From positions 1 to 64,000 of the forward strand of contig CACIQI010000006.1 in assembly GCA_902588745.1 (NCBI GenBank): 64,000 nt of DNA, read 5' to 3'. The stretch is from an uncultured Alphaproteobacteria bacterium (GTDB taxonomy: Bacteria > Pseudomonadota > Alphaproteobacteria > HIMB59 > GCA-002718135). This document shows positions 41,011 through 50,363 of the stretch, one piece after another; the stretch's first letter is position 1, and every line of letters begins with the position of its first letter. The translations under genes and the position numbers were made by a program. The notes under the pieces are model-generated. The model ran no database searches. It had not been told where the DNA came from and worked only from the letters and a program-made list of their open reading frames with translations.

Positions 41011-42188
41011 TACTTTTCCTTAAATTGTATACTTCTATTATAAATATTCATAAAGAAAGATATGGTCAGACTAATTGACAAATAAGTTGCCATAACAATT
41101 GCCATACATTCAATAGCTTGACCAGTTTGATTTAAACTTATTCCTCCAAAACCGTGAACAAGATCAGCATATCCGACAGCAATTCCTAAAGAAGAATTTT
41201 TGGTTAAGTTTAGATACTGACTTGTTAGTGGAGGGACAATCACTCTAAGAGCTTGCGGTATAATGATTAGTCTCATTATCCATGTTTGTTTTAAGCCTAT
41301 AGCAGCAGATGCCTCTCTTTGTCCTTTTGAGACAGACATTATACCTGCTCTAACTATTTCAGAAATGAAAGCTGCTGTGTAAATTGATAATGCTAAAAAC
41401 ATTGCTATAAATTCAGGTCTAATAACTAGACCGCCTTTAAAGTTAAAACCTTTTAATTCTGGATGCTCAAAAGACAAAGGTGAACCAAGAATAAAAAATA
41501 AAATTAATGGAACAATAAATATTAATCCGATTGAACTTGAGAATACTGGGAATTGTTGACCTGTCTTATCTTGTCTTTTTTTTGCCCATCTATTTATTAA
41601 GAAACTTGAAATTAAAGCCAATACAATTGCAATTAATACATATGAAAATCCGCTTTCAAATATTGGTCTTGGAGAATACAATCCTCTGTTTGAAATATAA
41701 AATACATCAAGAACTTGTAATGATTGCTTAACACGAGGAAGTTGAATTAAAATACTATACCATAAAATTATTTGAAGAAGTAAGGGTACATTTCTTGAAA
41801 ATTCAACGTAAATATAAACTAGTCGACTTAATAACCAATTTGAAGATAGTCTTACTATGCCCAATATAAAACCTAAAATTGTTGCAGCTATACAACCTGT
41901 AATTGATACCAAAAGAGTATTTAAGACTCCTACAAAATAAACTTTTAAGTGTGTATCGGTTGATTTAAATTCTAAGAAGGGGGAAAAACTTATATCAAAG
42001 CCAGCTGGATTTTGAAGAAAACTCCAACCAGTTGCGATATTTCTTTTTTCTAAGTTGTAAGAAGTTGTACTTATTACAAAAAATAACCCTAGGGCAAATA
42101 AACCTACAACTAAAGTTTGAAAAAAAATGGATCTAAATTTTTCATCAGAAAAGAAACCTAAGTTAGATCGCATCGCTAGTATATACAA
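41010..42188 (-). CDS. aapQ: General L-amino acid ABC transporter permease
   Basis: HisM-type permease, REASAAIGLKQTWIMRLIIIPQALR. Confidence 0.92.
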   Translation of the reverse strand: MYILAMRSNLGFFSDEKFRSIFFQTLVVGLFALGLFFVISTTSYNLEKRNIATGWSFLQNPAGFDISFSPFLEFKSTDTHLKVYFVGVLNTLLVSITGCIAATILGFILGIVRLSSNWLLSRLVYIYVEFSRNVPLLLQIILWYSILIQLPRVKQSLQVLDVFYISNRGLYSPRPIFESGFSYVLIAIVLALISSFLINRWAKKRQDKTGQQFPVFSSSIGLIFIVPLILFFILGSPLSFEHPELKGFNFKGGLVIRPEFIAMFLALSIYTAAFISEIVRAGIMSVSKGQREASAAIGLKQTWIMRLIIIPQALRVIVPPLTSQYLNLTKNSSLGIAVGYADLVHGFGGISLNQTGQAIECMAIVMATYLSISLTISFFMNIYNRSIQFKEK

Positions 42189-42217
42189 AAAAAATGGGGG
42201 GTTTAAAACCCCCCGTT
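42187..42217 (-). terminator. Intergenic terminator between aapJ and aapQ
   Basis: Minus strand CGGGGGGTTTTAAACCCCCCATTTTTTTT. Confidence 0.9.
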
Positions 42218-42234
42218 TTAAATTTAATTAAGAT

Positions 42235-43239
42235 TTATCTGAATGGAGGTGCGTATAAAATACCACCTTGAGTCCATAGAGCATTTAAACCTCTTGCAAT
42301 TTCTAGAGGTGTGTCTGGACCTACGTTTGCTTCGTATGATTCTGAGTAGTTACCAATTTGTTTGATAATTTGGTAAGCCCAATCATTACTTAGCTCAAGC
42401 ATTTCTCCATAGTTACCTTCAACACCAAGAAGTCTTAGTACTTCAGGAACATTAGAGCTCGTTTGAGCATCAACGTTTTCAGATGTAATACCTAGTTCTT
42501 CAGCAATAATCATTGCATTTAAAGACCAACGAACTACGTCACCCCACTGGTGGTCACCATGTCTTACAAGTGGGCCAAGTGGTTCTTTTGAAATAATTTC
42601 TGGTAATACAACCCATTTATCTGGATTAGAAGCAGCAGCTCTTGTTGAAGAAAGACCTGATGCATCAGTTGTGTATACGTCACATCTTCCAGCAAATAAG
42701 TTTTCTTTACCTTCATCATTAGTTTCAATTGGAAGTGCTTCGTAGCTAATTCCATTTAATCTAAAGAAGTCAGCAAGGTTTAACTCTGTAGTAGTACCAG
42801 TTTGGATACATACAGTAGCACCATCAAGCTCAGTTGCACTTGATACACCAAGAGCAGATGGAACCATGAAACCTTGTCCATCGTAGAAGTTTACACCTAC
42901 GAACTCAAAACCAAGATTAACATCACGGCTAATTGTCCAAGTTGTATTTCTCGCTAACATATCAACTTCACCAGAAGCTAACGTTGGGAAACGAGATTTA
43001 CCTGTAGTAGTAATAAATTCTACTTTTGAACGGTCTCCAAAAACAGCTACAGCAACTGCACGACACATATCTGCATCTAGACCAGCCCATTCACCGCTAT
43101 CATCTGGAGCAGCAAAACCAGCAAGACCAGTTGTTACTCCACATTTTAGAAAACCTCTATTTTTAACATCATCAAGAGTTCCAGCATGTGCTGAAAAAGC
43201 AAACGCTACAACCGCAAAGATAGATAATAGTTTTTTCAT
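42235..43239 (-). CDS. aapJ: General L-amino acid ABC transporter substrate-binding protein
   Basis: Signal peptide, GFLKCGVTTGLAGFAAPDDSGEWAGLDADMCRAVAVAVFGD. Confidence 0.95.
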   Translation of the reverse strand: MKKLLSIFAVVAFAFSAHAGTLDDVKNRGFLKCGVTTGLAGFAAPDDSGEWAGLDADMCRAVAVAVFGDRSKVEFITTTGKSRFPTLASGEVDMLARNTTWTISRDVNLGFEFVGVNFYDGQGFMVPSALGVSSATELDGATVCIQTGTTTELNLADFFRLNGISYEALPIETNDEGKENLFAGRCDVYTTDASGLSSTRAAASNPDKWVVLPEIISKEPLGPLVRHGDHQWGDVVRWSLNAMIIAEELGITSENVDAQTSSNVPEVLRLLGVEGNYGEMLELSNDWAYQIIKQIGNYSESYEANVGPDTPLEIARGLNALWTQGGILYAPPFR

Positions 43240-43330
43240 ATTATTTTCTCCGTTTAAATAATTATTTAAATATCTTTTTTCAAAGATTGCTTCCCTATAA
43301 CAAATTAATAAGTTAATCCCAATAATAGAT

Positions 43331-43359
43331 TTGTTAAGCTTAAAATTGCCTACTATAAT
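43331..43359 (+). promoter_or_regulatory. Strong sigma70 promoter upstream of the cystathionine beta-lyase gene
   Basis: TTGTTA (43331-43336) - 17 nt - TATAAT (43354-43359). Confidence 0.7.
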
Positions 43360-43400
43360 TTGTGTATAAAGATTTTGGCTTATACAACATTTAGTTGTTT

Positions 43401-44561
43401 ATGAAAATAAAAACAAAATTAACAAAAATAGGTAGAAATCCTCTTAAACAAAAAGGGTTTATCAACCCTGGTACCTATAAGGGTTCTACAATGATCTTTA
43501 ATACATTTAAAGATTACTTAAACGATATTAAAAATTTTGACGATAGAACAACATTTTATGGAATAAATAAAAATCCATTTCATAAGCAGTTAGAAGACAG
43601 TATTTCTTTTTTATATAATTGCAATGATACAGTACTATCGCCATCAGGGTTGGCCTCTATAGTAATTCCCTTTTTTACATTTTTGAAATCTGGTGATGAG
43701 GTTTTAATAAATGATAGTGTTTATAGTCCTACTAGAACTTTTTGTGAGAACATCCTTAAACAATATAATATAAAAATAAAATATTTTCATCCAACAAAAA
43801 ATATTAATAATTTTCAAAAATTAATTAACAGTAAAACAAAGCTAATTTATTTAGAATCACCAGGAACAGCAACTTTTGATATTATTGATATACCTTTCAT
43901 TACAAAAATTGCTAAAAAAAAGAAAATACCAACTGTTATGGATAATACTTGGGCTTCACCTTTATTTTGTAATCCAATTAAATTAGGTATTGATATTATT
44001 ATAGATGCAGGAACTAAATATATAAATGGTCACTCGGATGTATTAATTGGTTTCGTTTCGTCTAATAAAAAATATTCCAAAAAAATAAGATCAACTTCAA
44101 AAACTTTAGGCATATGTCCTGGTTCTGAAGAAGTTTATTTAGCAATTAGAGGGTTGCCAACACTTGAAATTCGAATGAGAGAAATTGAAAAAAATGCATT
44201 ATTAATGGCAAAATATTTATTAGAACATGATCTTGTATCTGATGTTTTCCATCCAGCATTACCGCATACAAAAAATCATAAAATATGGAAAAGAGATTTC
44301 TCTGGTAGCACAGGCTTATTCTCATTTATGATGAAAAAGAAATACTCAAAAAATCAAATTGAAAAATTTTTTAATAAACTTAAAATATTCAAATTGGGAT
44401 ACAGTTGGGGTGGATTTGATAGTCTCATTACCTTTCCTCCATTAGATAAAAGAGAGTTTAAAAATAGAAATACTGGAACTTTAATTAGATTATATTGTGG
44501 ATTGGAAGACATTGATGATCAAATAAAAGATATTAAAAATGCATTAAAAATTTTAAATTAA
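43401..44561 (+). CDS. metC: Cystathionine beta-lyase-type PLP enzyme
   Basis: TVMDNTWASPLFCNPIKLGIDIIIDAGTKYINGHSD, GYSWGGFDSL. Confidence 0.87.
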   Translation: MKIKTKLTKIGRNPLKQKGFINPGTYKGSTMIFNTFKDYLNDIKNFDDRTTFYGINKNPFHKQLEDSISFLYNCNDTVLSPSGLASIVIPFFTFLKSGDEVLINDSVYSPTRTFCENILKQYNIKIKYFHPTKNINNFQKLINSKTKLIYLESPGTATFDIIDIPFITKIAKKKKIPTVMDNTWASPLFCNPIKLGIDIIIDAGTKYINGHSDVLIGFVSSNKKYSKKIRSTSKTLGICPGSEEVYLAIRGLPTLEIRMREIEKNALLMAKYLLEHDLVSDVFHPALPHTKNHKIWKRDFSGSTGLFSFMMKKKYSKNQIEKFFNKLKIFKLGYSWGGFDSLITFPPLDKREFKNRNTGTLIRLYCGLEDIDDQIKDIKNALKILN

Positions 44562-45296
44562 ATGGATTTATATTTTTATATTTTTGCATCATTGGGGGTT
44601 TTTGTATTTGGTTTATCTAAAGGCGGTGTTCCAGGACCTATCGCGATGCTTGCAGTGCCAGTTATGTCGTTTGCAATGAGTCCTTTGCAAGCTGCGGGAA
44701 TATTGTTGCCACTTTTAATAATAATGGATTTTTCAGCAATCTATTTGTATTGGAAAAAATGGATAAACAGTATTTTAAAAATTGTAATCCCAGCATCTAT
44801 AATTGGTATTTTATTTGGAACTTTAACTTTTGAGTTTACAAACGAAGATCAGATAAGAATAATGGTTGGTGTTATATCAATTATTTTTGTTCTAGTGTCA
44901 TTTATTCAGAAAAATAATTATTTACTTAAACCAACAAAACTTAAAGGATACTTTTGGTCATCTGTTGCTGGATATACAAGTTTTTTAATTCATGCAGGAA
45001 ATCCTCCAATTAACTTTTATATGCTTCCTTTAAAGTTAGATAAAATTTCATTTATTGGAACAATGACATTGGCATTTATGGTTATAAATCTTGTCAAATT
45101 GGTTCCGTATTATTACGTTGGATTATTAGCACCTTCAAATCTTATGATTTCTCTCTATTTACTTCCACTAGCTTTTATTAGTGTTTTAATTGGTTACTTT
45201 GTGCAAAAAAGAATTCCAGAAAAATTATTTTTTAATATTGTTTATATTTTGCTTTTTTTGAGTGGTTGTAAATTAATATACGACGGAATAATTTAA
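44562..45296 (+). CDS. TauE/SafE family transporter
   Basis: Two-half multi-TM pattern, SKGGVPGPIAMLAVPVM. Confidence 0.85.
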   Translation: MDLYFYIFASLGVFVFGLSKGGVPGPIAMLAVPVMSFAMSPLQAAGILLPLLIIMDFSAIYLYWKKWINSILKIVIPASIIGILFGTLTFEFTNEDQIRIMVGVISIIFVLVSFIQKNNYLLKPTKLKGYFWSSVAGYTSFLIHAGNPPINFYMLPLKLDKISFIGTMTLAFMVINLVKLVPYYYVGLLAPSNLMISLYLLPLAFISVLIGYFVQKRIPEKLFFNIVYILLFLSGCKLIYDGII

Positions 45297-45309
45297 ATTA
45301 CATTGATAG

Positions 45310-45726
45310 CTAAATTTTTGTTTTATAATCAGCTCTTTTAGTTTTTCTAAGCCCAAAGGGACCAGGAATAAATAATGTCATGGTATTTGTATTTGGTTTT
45401 AAATCAACTCTATGTAAATGATCTGCTGATCTAAAACCAATGTAACCTGGTGGCCTCCAAAATTTACCTTTATTAGTAGTTTCCCAATAACCACCTTTTA
45501 AAATAATTGTTATATAAGGACAAAGATGATTATGAACTCCTTCACCATGATCATCATCTAACATTTTATGAATTAAAATATTAAATGGAAACCATTTAGG
45601 TCTTTTTCTAAATAACAAATAATATCTTTCCATCCATGGTTTGGCCTTATGAAATTCTGGATGCGATGGACCTCTGTCTAATACAATTTTTTTTCTTCCT
45701 AATTTTTCAAGTATTTTTAGAATCAT
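45310..45726 (-). CDS. Cupin-like protein
   Basis: GEGVHNHLCPYITIILKGGYWETT...RPPGYIGFRSADHLHRV cupin pattern. Confidence 0.65.
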   Translation of the reverse strand: MILKILEKLGRKKIVLDRGPSHPEFHKAKPWMERYYLLFRKRPKWFPFNILIHKMLDDDHGEGVHNHLCPYITIILKGGYWETTNKGKFWRPPGYIGFRSADHLHRVDLKPNTNTMTLFIPGPFGLRKTKRADYKTKI

Positions 45727-46253
45727 ATTTTTAATTGAGGATATATCTCAGAAAATAACTTAGCTCCTTTTGAACAATTATCAATCCAATCATTATTTGA
45801 ATTTTCATTTGCATAATCAGAAATATATTTAAAACATCTAAATTTAATCTTGTGTAATTTACATACTTTAGCAAAAGAGTAAGCTTCCATATCAACAATA
45901 TCACAATCTATTTCTACTGATGATTGAACAAAACTATCTCCTGAGGCACATATATACCCCTCATTAGAATATGTAATTTTTGATATAGGGTCAAAAGGAG
46001 TTTCGCCTAATTTAAAATTCATCAAACCTCTTGCATCCATATCTCTTTGAACAAACTTCGTGCATTCCACTAATCCTGATAAGTTTTGCTTTATTGATCC
46101 AGCTGTTCCATAATTAATAATTTCATTAGGTTGAAATTTTGAAATTAATTCCATAATTTTGATTGTTGCATTTATCTTTCCCACACCTGAATAGTGGAAA
46201 TCTTTAAGATTTGGAGTTTCTTCTTTAAGTGCTGCAATAAAAATTTGTCCCAT
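45723..46253 (-). CDS. MTA/SAH nucleosidase-like phosphorylase-superfamily protein
   Basis: SGVGKINAT, NYGTAGS, DIVDMEAYSFAKVC, KYISDYAN. Confidence 0.8.
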   Translation of the reverse strand: MGQIFIAALKEETPNLKDFHYSGVGKINATIKIMELISKFQPNEIINYGTAGSIKQNLSGLVECTKFVQRDMDARGLMNFKLGETPFDPISKITYSNEGYICASGDSFVQSSVEIDCDIVDMEAYSFAKVCKLHKIKFRCFKYISDYANENSNNDWIDNCSKGAKLFSEIYPQLKI

Positions 46254-47083
46254 TAATTTGGGCCGATTTGTTTTATAATTTTTTTTGTAACTTTTGTTAA
46301 ATCTTTAATCGTAGGTTTTAGTAATTGCAATCTATCATAGGTTTTTGGATTTTTTTTAAGATTTTTTCTCAAAGCCTCCCCAAATGTCATTCTAATTTCA
46401 GTTCCAATATTTAGTTTTGCTACTTTTGTTTTTCTTGCTAGTTTTTTTCTTTGCTCTACGGTAATGCCACTACTACCATGAAGAACTAAAGGGATTTTTG
46501 TTTTTGCTTCAATTAAATTAATTTTGTTGAAATCAATAGTCGCTTTTTTTGAAGTTTGTAAATGTGTATTACCAACTGAAATTGCCATTGCATCAATATT
46601 ACTTTTGTTTGCAAAAGATACTGCATCTTCAATATTAGTACCTTCTGAAATTTTACCATTATCATAACCTACAAAACCTATTTCTCCCTCAACAGAAATA
46701 TTATGTTTGTGAGCTCTTGAAGCAATTTTTTTACTAATTTTTATATTTTCATTTAAAGTTAATTTAGAACCATCAAACATTACAGATGTAAAGCCACTAT
46801 CAATCCCTTCATAACATTCATCTAAAGTATATCCATGATCAACATGACAACAAATATTAGTTTTTGTTTGACTAGCTAAATATCTAAACATTTTTCCTAA
46901 AATAGGAATTGGTGTATGTGCTCTACATGAGGGACCAGCTTGCAAAATAATTGGAATTCCAGTTTCATCAGCGGCTTCAGTAAAAGCTAAGGCATCATCC
47001 CAGCCTAGTACAACTAAACCTGCTACAGCATAATTATTTTTATTTGCATCATTTAAAATTTTTTTTAAATTTACAGCTGTCAT
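46253..47083 (-). CDS. Class II aldolase (fructose-bisphosphate/IolJ-like)
   Basis: CCHVDHGYTLDECYEGIDSGFTSVMFDGS, VEGEIG, PLVLHGSSGI. Confidence 0.88.
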   Translation of the reverse strand: MTAVNLKKILNDANKNNYAVAGLVVLGWDDALAFTEAADETGIPIILQAGPSCRAHTPIPILGKMFRYLASQTKTNICCHVDHGYTLDECYEGIDSGFTSVMFDGSKLTLNENIKISKKIASRAHKHNISVEGEIGFVGYDNGKISEGTNIEDAVSFANKSNIDAMAISVGNTHLQTSKKATIDFNKINLIEAKTKIPLVLHGSSGITVEQRKKLARKTKVAKLNIGTEIRMTFGEALRKNLKKNPKTYDRLQLLKPTIKDLTKVTKKIIKQIGPN

Positions 47084-47926
47084 TTATTTGTATTTAGCAA
47101 TCATATCCTTAATTCCTGGAATTGTTTCTACTTGATAAGCATGCTCAGGTTGAAAAAATTGGACAAGAGATCTTTGAGACAGTCCTCCAAGAATTGTAAA
47201 ATAATACATCTCATATCCAGGTGCTACTACACATGGATGATAGCCTGTTCTAATCATAATTGTTGACCCATCGATTATATGTTCAGCTTTACCAACTTTA
47301 TCATCAACTTGCTGAAACATCTGAAAACCAAATCCATTATTAGGTTTAAATCTGTAATTATATGTTTCATCATGTCTAGTTTCATCAGGTAAACGATCTG
47401 TATCATGCTTATGAGGAGGAAACCCCGACCAACCTCCCTGCCCAACAGTATAAAGTTCATTACAAAGCAATCTTCCAACTTTATCATGATGCTTAGCACC
47501 TAAAATATGTTTAATTTTTCTATGAGTTTTTGTATCGTCAGAGCCGTACTGTACTAAATCAATTTCATTTGTTCTAACAGCAAATGGTTCAAGAGTTTTA
47601 TCATACTTTGCGCCAGCAATAAAAATTTCTGAATTATCTACTAAAGATGTAAATTGAGCTTTTGTATTAGACGGAACATAAACACCTTCTGGTTCTCCAT
47701 CCCACACATCAACTGTTCTAGTGCCTAATGACTCAACTTTTATTCCTTCAATTTCTACATTTATTGTTCCAGTAGCAGGTACTATACATGTTTCATAACC
47801 AGGGGTTTGATATTCAAAAGATTGATCTTTATTTAATTTTACTATGTTAAAATAATTTAAAGGAACTCTGCTGTCTTCAATATCTACAATTGGCTTGTTC
47901 TTATTATCAAATGGCGGAATATGCAT
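47084..47926 (-). CDS. iolB: 5-deoxy-glucuronate isomerase
   Basis: VGQGGWSGFPPHKHD ... DETYNYRFKPNNGFGFQM; start probably MHIPPF rather than the ORF-track start at 47941. Confidence 0.88.
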   Translation of the reverse strand: MHIPPFDNKNKPIVDIEDSRVPLNYFNIVKLNKDQSFEYQTPGYETCIVPATGTINVEIEGIKVESLGTRTVDVWDGEPEGVYVPSNTKAQFTSLVDNSEIFIAGAKYDKTLEPFAVRTNEIDLVQYGSDDTKTHRKIKHILGAKHHDKVGRLLCNELYTVGQGGWSGFPPHKHDTDRLPDETRHDETYNYRFKPNNGFGFQMFQQVDDKVGKAEHIIDGSTIMIRTGYHPCVVAPGYEMYYFTILGGLSQRSLVQFFQPEHAYQVETIPGIKDMIAKYK

Positions 47927-47927
47927 A

Positions 47928-48914
47928 TTATTCTCCTTCATTAATTTTATTATATTTCATAAACTCTAAAATTTCATTTAAATTTGGCATTGCTGGTGCA
48001 CAACCAACTTTTGTTACTACAATTGCAGCAGCAGCTGAACCTATTTCGATAGATTTTTCTAAATCATTAGCTTTTAAAATTGATCCAATCAATGAACCCA
48101 TAAAAGCATCGCCGGCTCCAGTTGGTTTTAAAGGTTTAACAGGAAATATTCCTTTTTTAATTTCTTTGTTCATTGCAAAAGTAATAGAACCTTTTTCACC
48201 TTTTTTATAAATAATTAAGCTTATATTTTTAGCTAAGAGCTTAGCGTGTTCCAAACCATTATTGTAATTACCAGCTAAAACGCCAAACTCATCATCATTT
48301 CCGATTATACCACTACATTTACCTGCTGCTAAACCATAAACTTCTTTTGCTTTAGTTGATGACTCCCAAGTATATGGTCTATAATCAATATCCATAATTA
48401 CAGGAATATTATTTTTTTTTGCTATATCTAAAGCATATAAAGTAGCACTTCTCGAAGGCTCAGCTGCTAAAGAAGTTCCAGTAATTAATATACAATCAAA
48501 ATTTTGTATATTAGCATTATCAATATCGTCTTCATTTAAAAATAAATCAGATGCTTTATGTCTATAAATAATTGATTGATGATCTTTAACTGTGGTTTCA
48601 ACAATAGCAAAAGAAATTCTTGATTCATTTTTTTCAAATTTTACTAATTTGCTTTTAACACCATAATGATTTAGTTGGTTAATAGCTAATCTACCTAAAG
48701 CATCATCAGATACTCTCGTCAGTAAACTACAATTACCTCCAAACAAAGTTAATTGAACACCCATATTTGCAGAAGATCCTCCAAGATGAGTAACAAAGGA
48801 TTTGGCGTTCTCAGTTTTAGTTCCCGGTGGATCAGGATAAATATCAATCCCTGCCCTACCTATAAGTAAAAAATTATTTTTTTGAATTTTCGAAACTAAA
48901 AATTCAAACGACAT
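47928..48914 (-). CDS. iolC: 5-dehydro-2-deoxygluconokinase (PfkB family)
   Basis: HLGGSSANMGVQL, MDIDYRPYTW, PTGAGDAFMGSLIGS, GCAPAMP. Confidence 0.88.
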   Translation of the reverse strand: MSFEFLVSKIQKNNFLLIGRAGIDIYPDPPGTKTENAKSFVTHLGGSSANMGVQLTLFGGNCSLLTRVSDDALGRLAINQLNHYGVKSKLVKFEKNESRISFAIVETTVKDHQSIIYRHKASDLFLNEDDIDNANIQNFDCILITGTSLAAEPSRSATLYALDIAKKNNIPVIMDIDYRPYTWESSTKAKEVYGLAAGKCSGIIGNDDEFGVLAGNYNNGLEHAKLLAKNISLIIYKKGEKGSITFAMNKEIKKGIFPVKPLKPTGAGDAFMGSLIGSILKANDLEKSIEIGSAAAAIVVTKVGCAPAMPNLNEILEFMKYNKINEGE

Positions 48915-48918
48915 AAAA

Positions 48919-49260
48919 TTATTTATTTTTCATATCTATAAAGTCAGCTTCATATTTAAAAGGATCAATGGAATCTATACACCCTATATTTATTGCTGCT
49001 CCATTTGGATCACTTCTTCTGTTATGATGAGTATAGATGCCACAAATTTTACAGAAAAAATGTTCAGCAATCATTGTATTAAATTTGTAAGAAGTTAAAT
49101 TTTCTTTTCCTTTTAGAATATTTATTGCTTCTTTAGGAACCATACACATTTTAGCATTTTTTCTTATACAAATAGAGCAGTTACACTGTTTTATAATTTC
49201 TAAGTCTGTTAAAACTTCTATTTGAACAGCTCCACAATGGCAATTTAAATTATATTTCAT
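48919..49260 (-). CDS. GFA family (Mss4-like zinc) protein
   Basis: CHCGAVQIEV, CNCSICIRK, HFFCKICGIYTHH. Confidence 0.88.
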   Translation of the reverse strand: MKYNLNCHCGAVQIEVLTDLEIIKQCNCSICIRKNAKMCMVPKEAINILKGKENLTSYKFNTMIAEHFFCKICGIYTHHNRRSDPNGAAINIGCIDSIDPFKYEADFIDMKNK

Positions 49261-49309
49261 TTTTATTTAAGTATATTATAAAGTTTAAATAAATTAAAGT
49301 TAATAAATT

Positions 49310-49930
49310 ATGAACGAAAATTTGATTCAAGGTCAAATTATAAGACCTTTTTCACCAGCTATCGGTAAATATAAATTACATGAGGATACAATAAATATAA
49401 TTAACAATCATATTGATGAAATATTGAAAGATGAAAATAAAATTGATGAATTATACCACGGTAAACAATTAGCTGGAGAAATTAAATATGAAATTAGATT
49501 AACAAAAGAATTTCTTGACCGGCATTTAAAAGATATCATTTATAAATTTGTATTCAATTTTGTAAAATCAACATTACAAAAAGAAATTAAGAAATTTGAT
49601 TTAAAATCTAGTTGGGCTGTTTGTCAATTTGAGAGTGATTATAATCCTATACATTGGCATGATGGTCATCTATCAGGAGTAATTTATACAAAAATGCCAA
49701 ATGACTTGGGATCATCTTACAAAGATCAAAATAATAACGGCAAAATAGCATTTGTACATGGTGCTACACAACTTTTGGTTTCTTCCGTGTATGATGTCAA
49801 GCCTGAGGTTGGAGATTTATTTATATTTCCTAGTTATATGATGCATACAGTGTACCCATTCTTTTCCAATGAAGAGAGAAGATCCGTTTCTTTTAATGCA
49901 TTTATAGATGATGATGCAGCAAAAATTTAA
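49310..49930 (+). CDS. Putative 2OG-Fe(II) oxygenase
   Basis: HWHDGHLSGVIY ... GDLFIFPSYMMHTVYPF ... RRSVSFNAF. Confidence 0.8.
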   Translation: MNENLIQGQIIRPFSPAIGKYKLHEDTINIINNHIDEILKDENKIDELYHGKQLAGEIKYEIRLTKEFLDRHLKDIIYKFVFNFVKSTLQKEIKKFDLKSSWAVCQFESDYNPIHWHDGHLSGVIYTKMPNDLGSSYKDQNNNGKIAFVHGATQLLVSSVYDVKPEVGDLFIFPSYMMHTVYPFFSNEERRSVSFNAFIDDDAAKI

Positions 49931-49934
49931 TATT

Positions 49935-50010
49935 TGGCGCGCCCGAAATGATTCGAACATTTGACCTACCGCTTAGAAGGCGGTTGCTCTATCCACTGAG
50001 CTACGGGCGC
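49935..50010 (-). tRNA. tRNA-Arg (TCT)
   Basis: Minus strand GCGCCCG...CTTCTAA...CGGGCGC-G-CCA. Confidence 0.95.
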
Positions 50011-50057
50011 ATAATTTTCATTTATCACAGTCTAAAAAATAAGGAAAGAAATTATAC

Positions 50058-50363
50058 TTAATGTGTCCAAGGCTCTTTTCTATTTGTATCAAAATTTGAA
50101 GCATAACTTTTAGGTTTAATTTTTCTGTGCTTTGGTTCTTCAACAAAATATTGATAATTATTTTTTTTTGCCCATTCAATAGCCTGTTCTTTCGTGTCAA
50201 AAAAAAGTTTAATCTGAGATTTGGTATCTAATGAGCTATTCCAACCCATTAAAGAATCTTTTACTTTTTCTACTTCAGAAATATATTCCGCTAGCCATAA
50301 TTTTGTTTTTTTAAAACCTGATTGCATGGAAGTTTTAGAAGGTTTATAAATTTTTATAGTCAT
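50058..50363 (-). CDS. ETC complex I subunit (NDUFS4-like)
   Basis: IYKPSKTSMQSG...WLAEY...DPLMGWNSS-like motif, FDTKEQAIEWAKKNNYQY. Confidence 0.85.
   Translation of the reverse strand: MTIKIYKPSKTSMQSGFKKTKLWLAEYISEVEKVKDSLMGWNSSLDTKSQIKLFFDTKEQAIEWAKKNNYQYFVEEPKHRKIKPKSYASNFDTNRKEPWTH

Noticed and set aside
50018-50200. Track ORF of 60 aa on the minus strand
   Set aside because: Out-of-frame overlap with the NDUFS4-like gene; no independent support.
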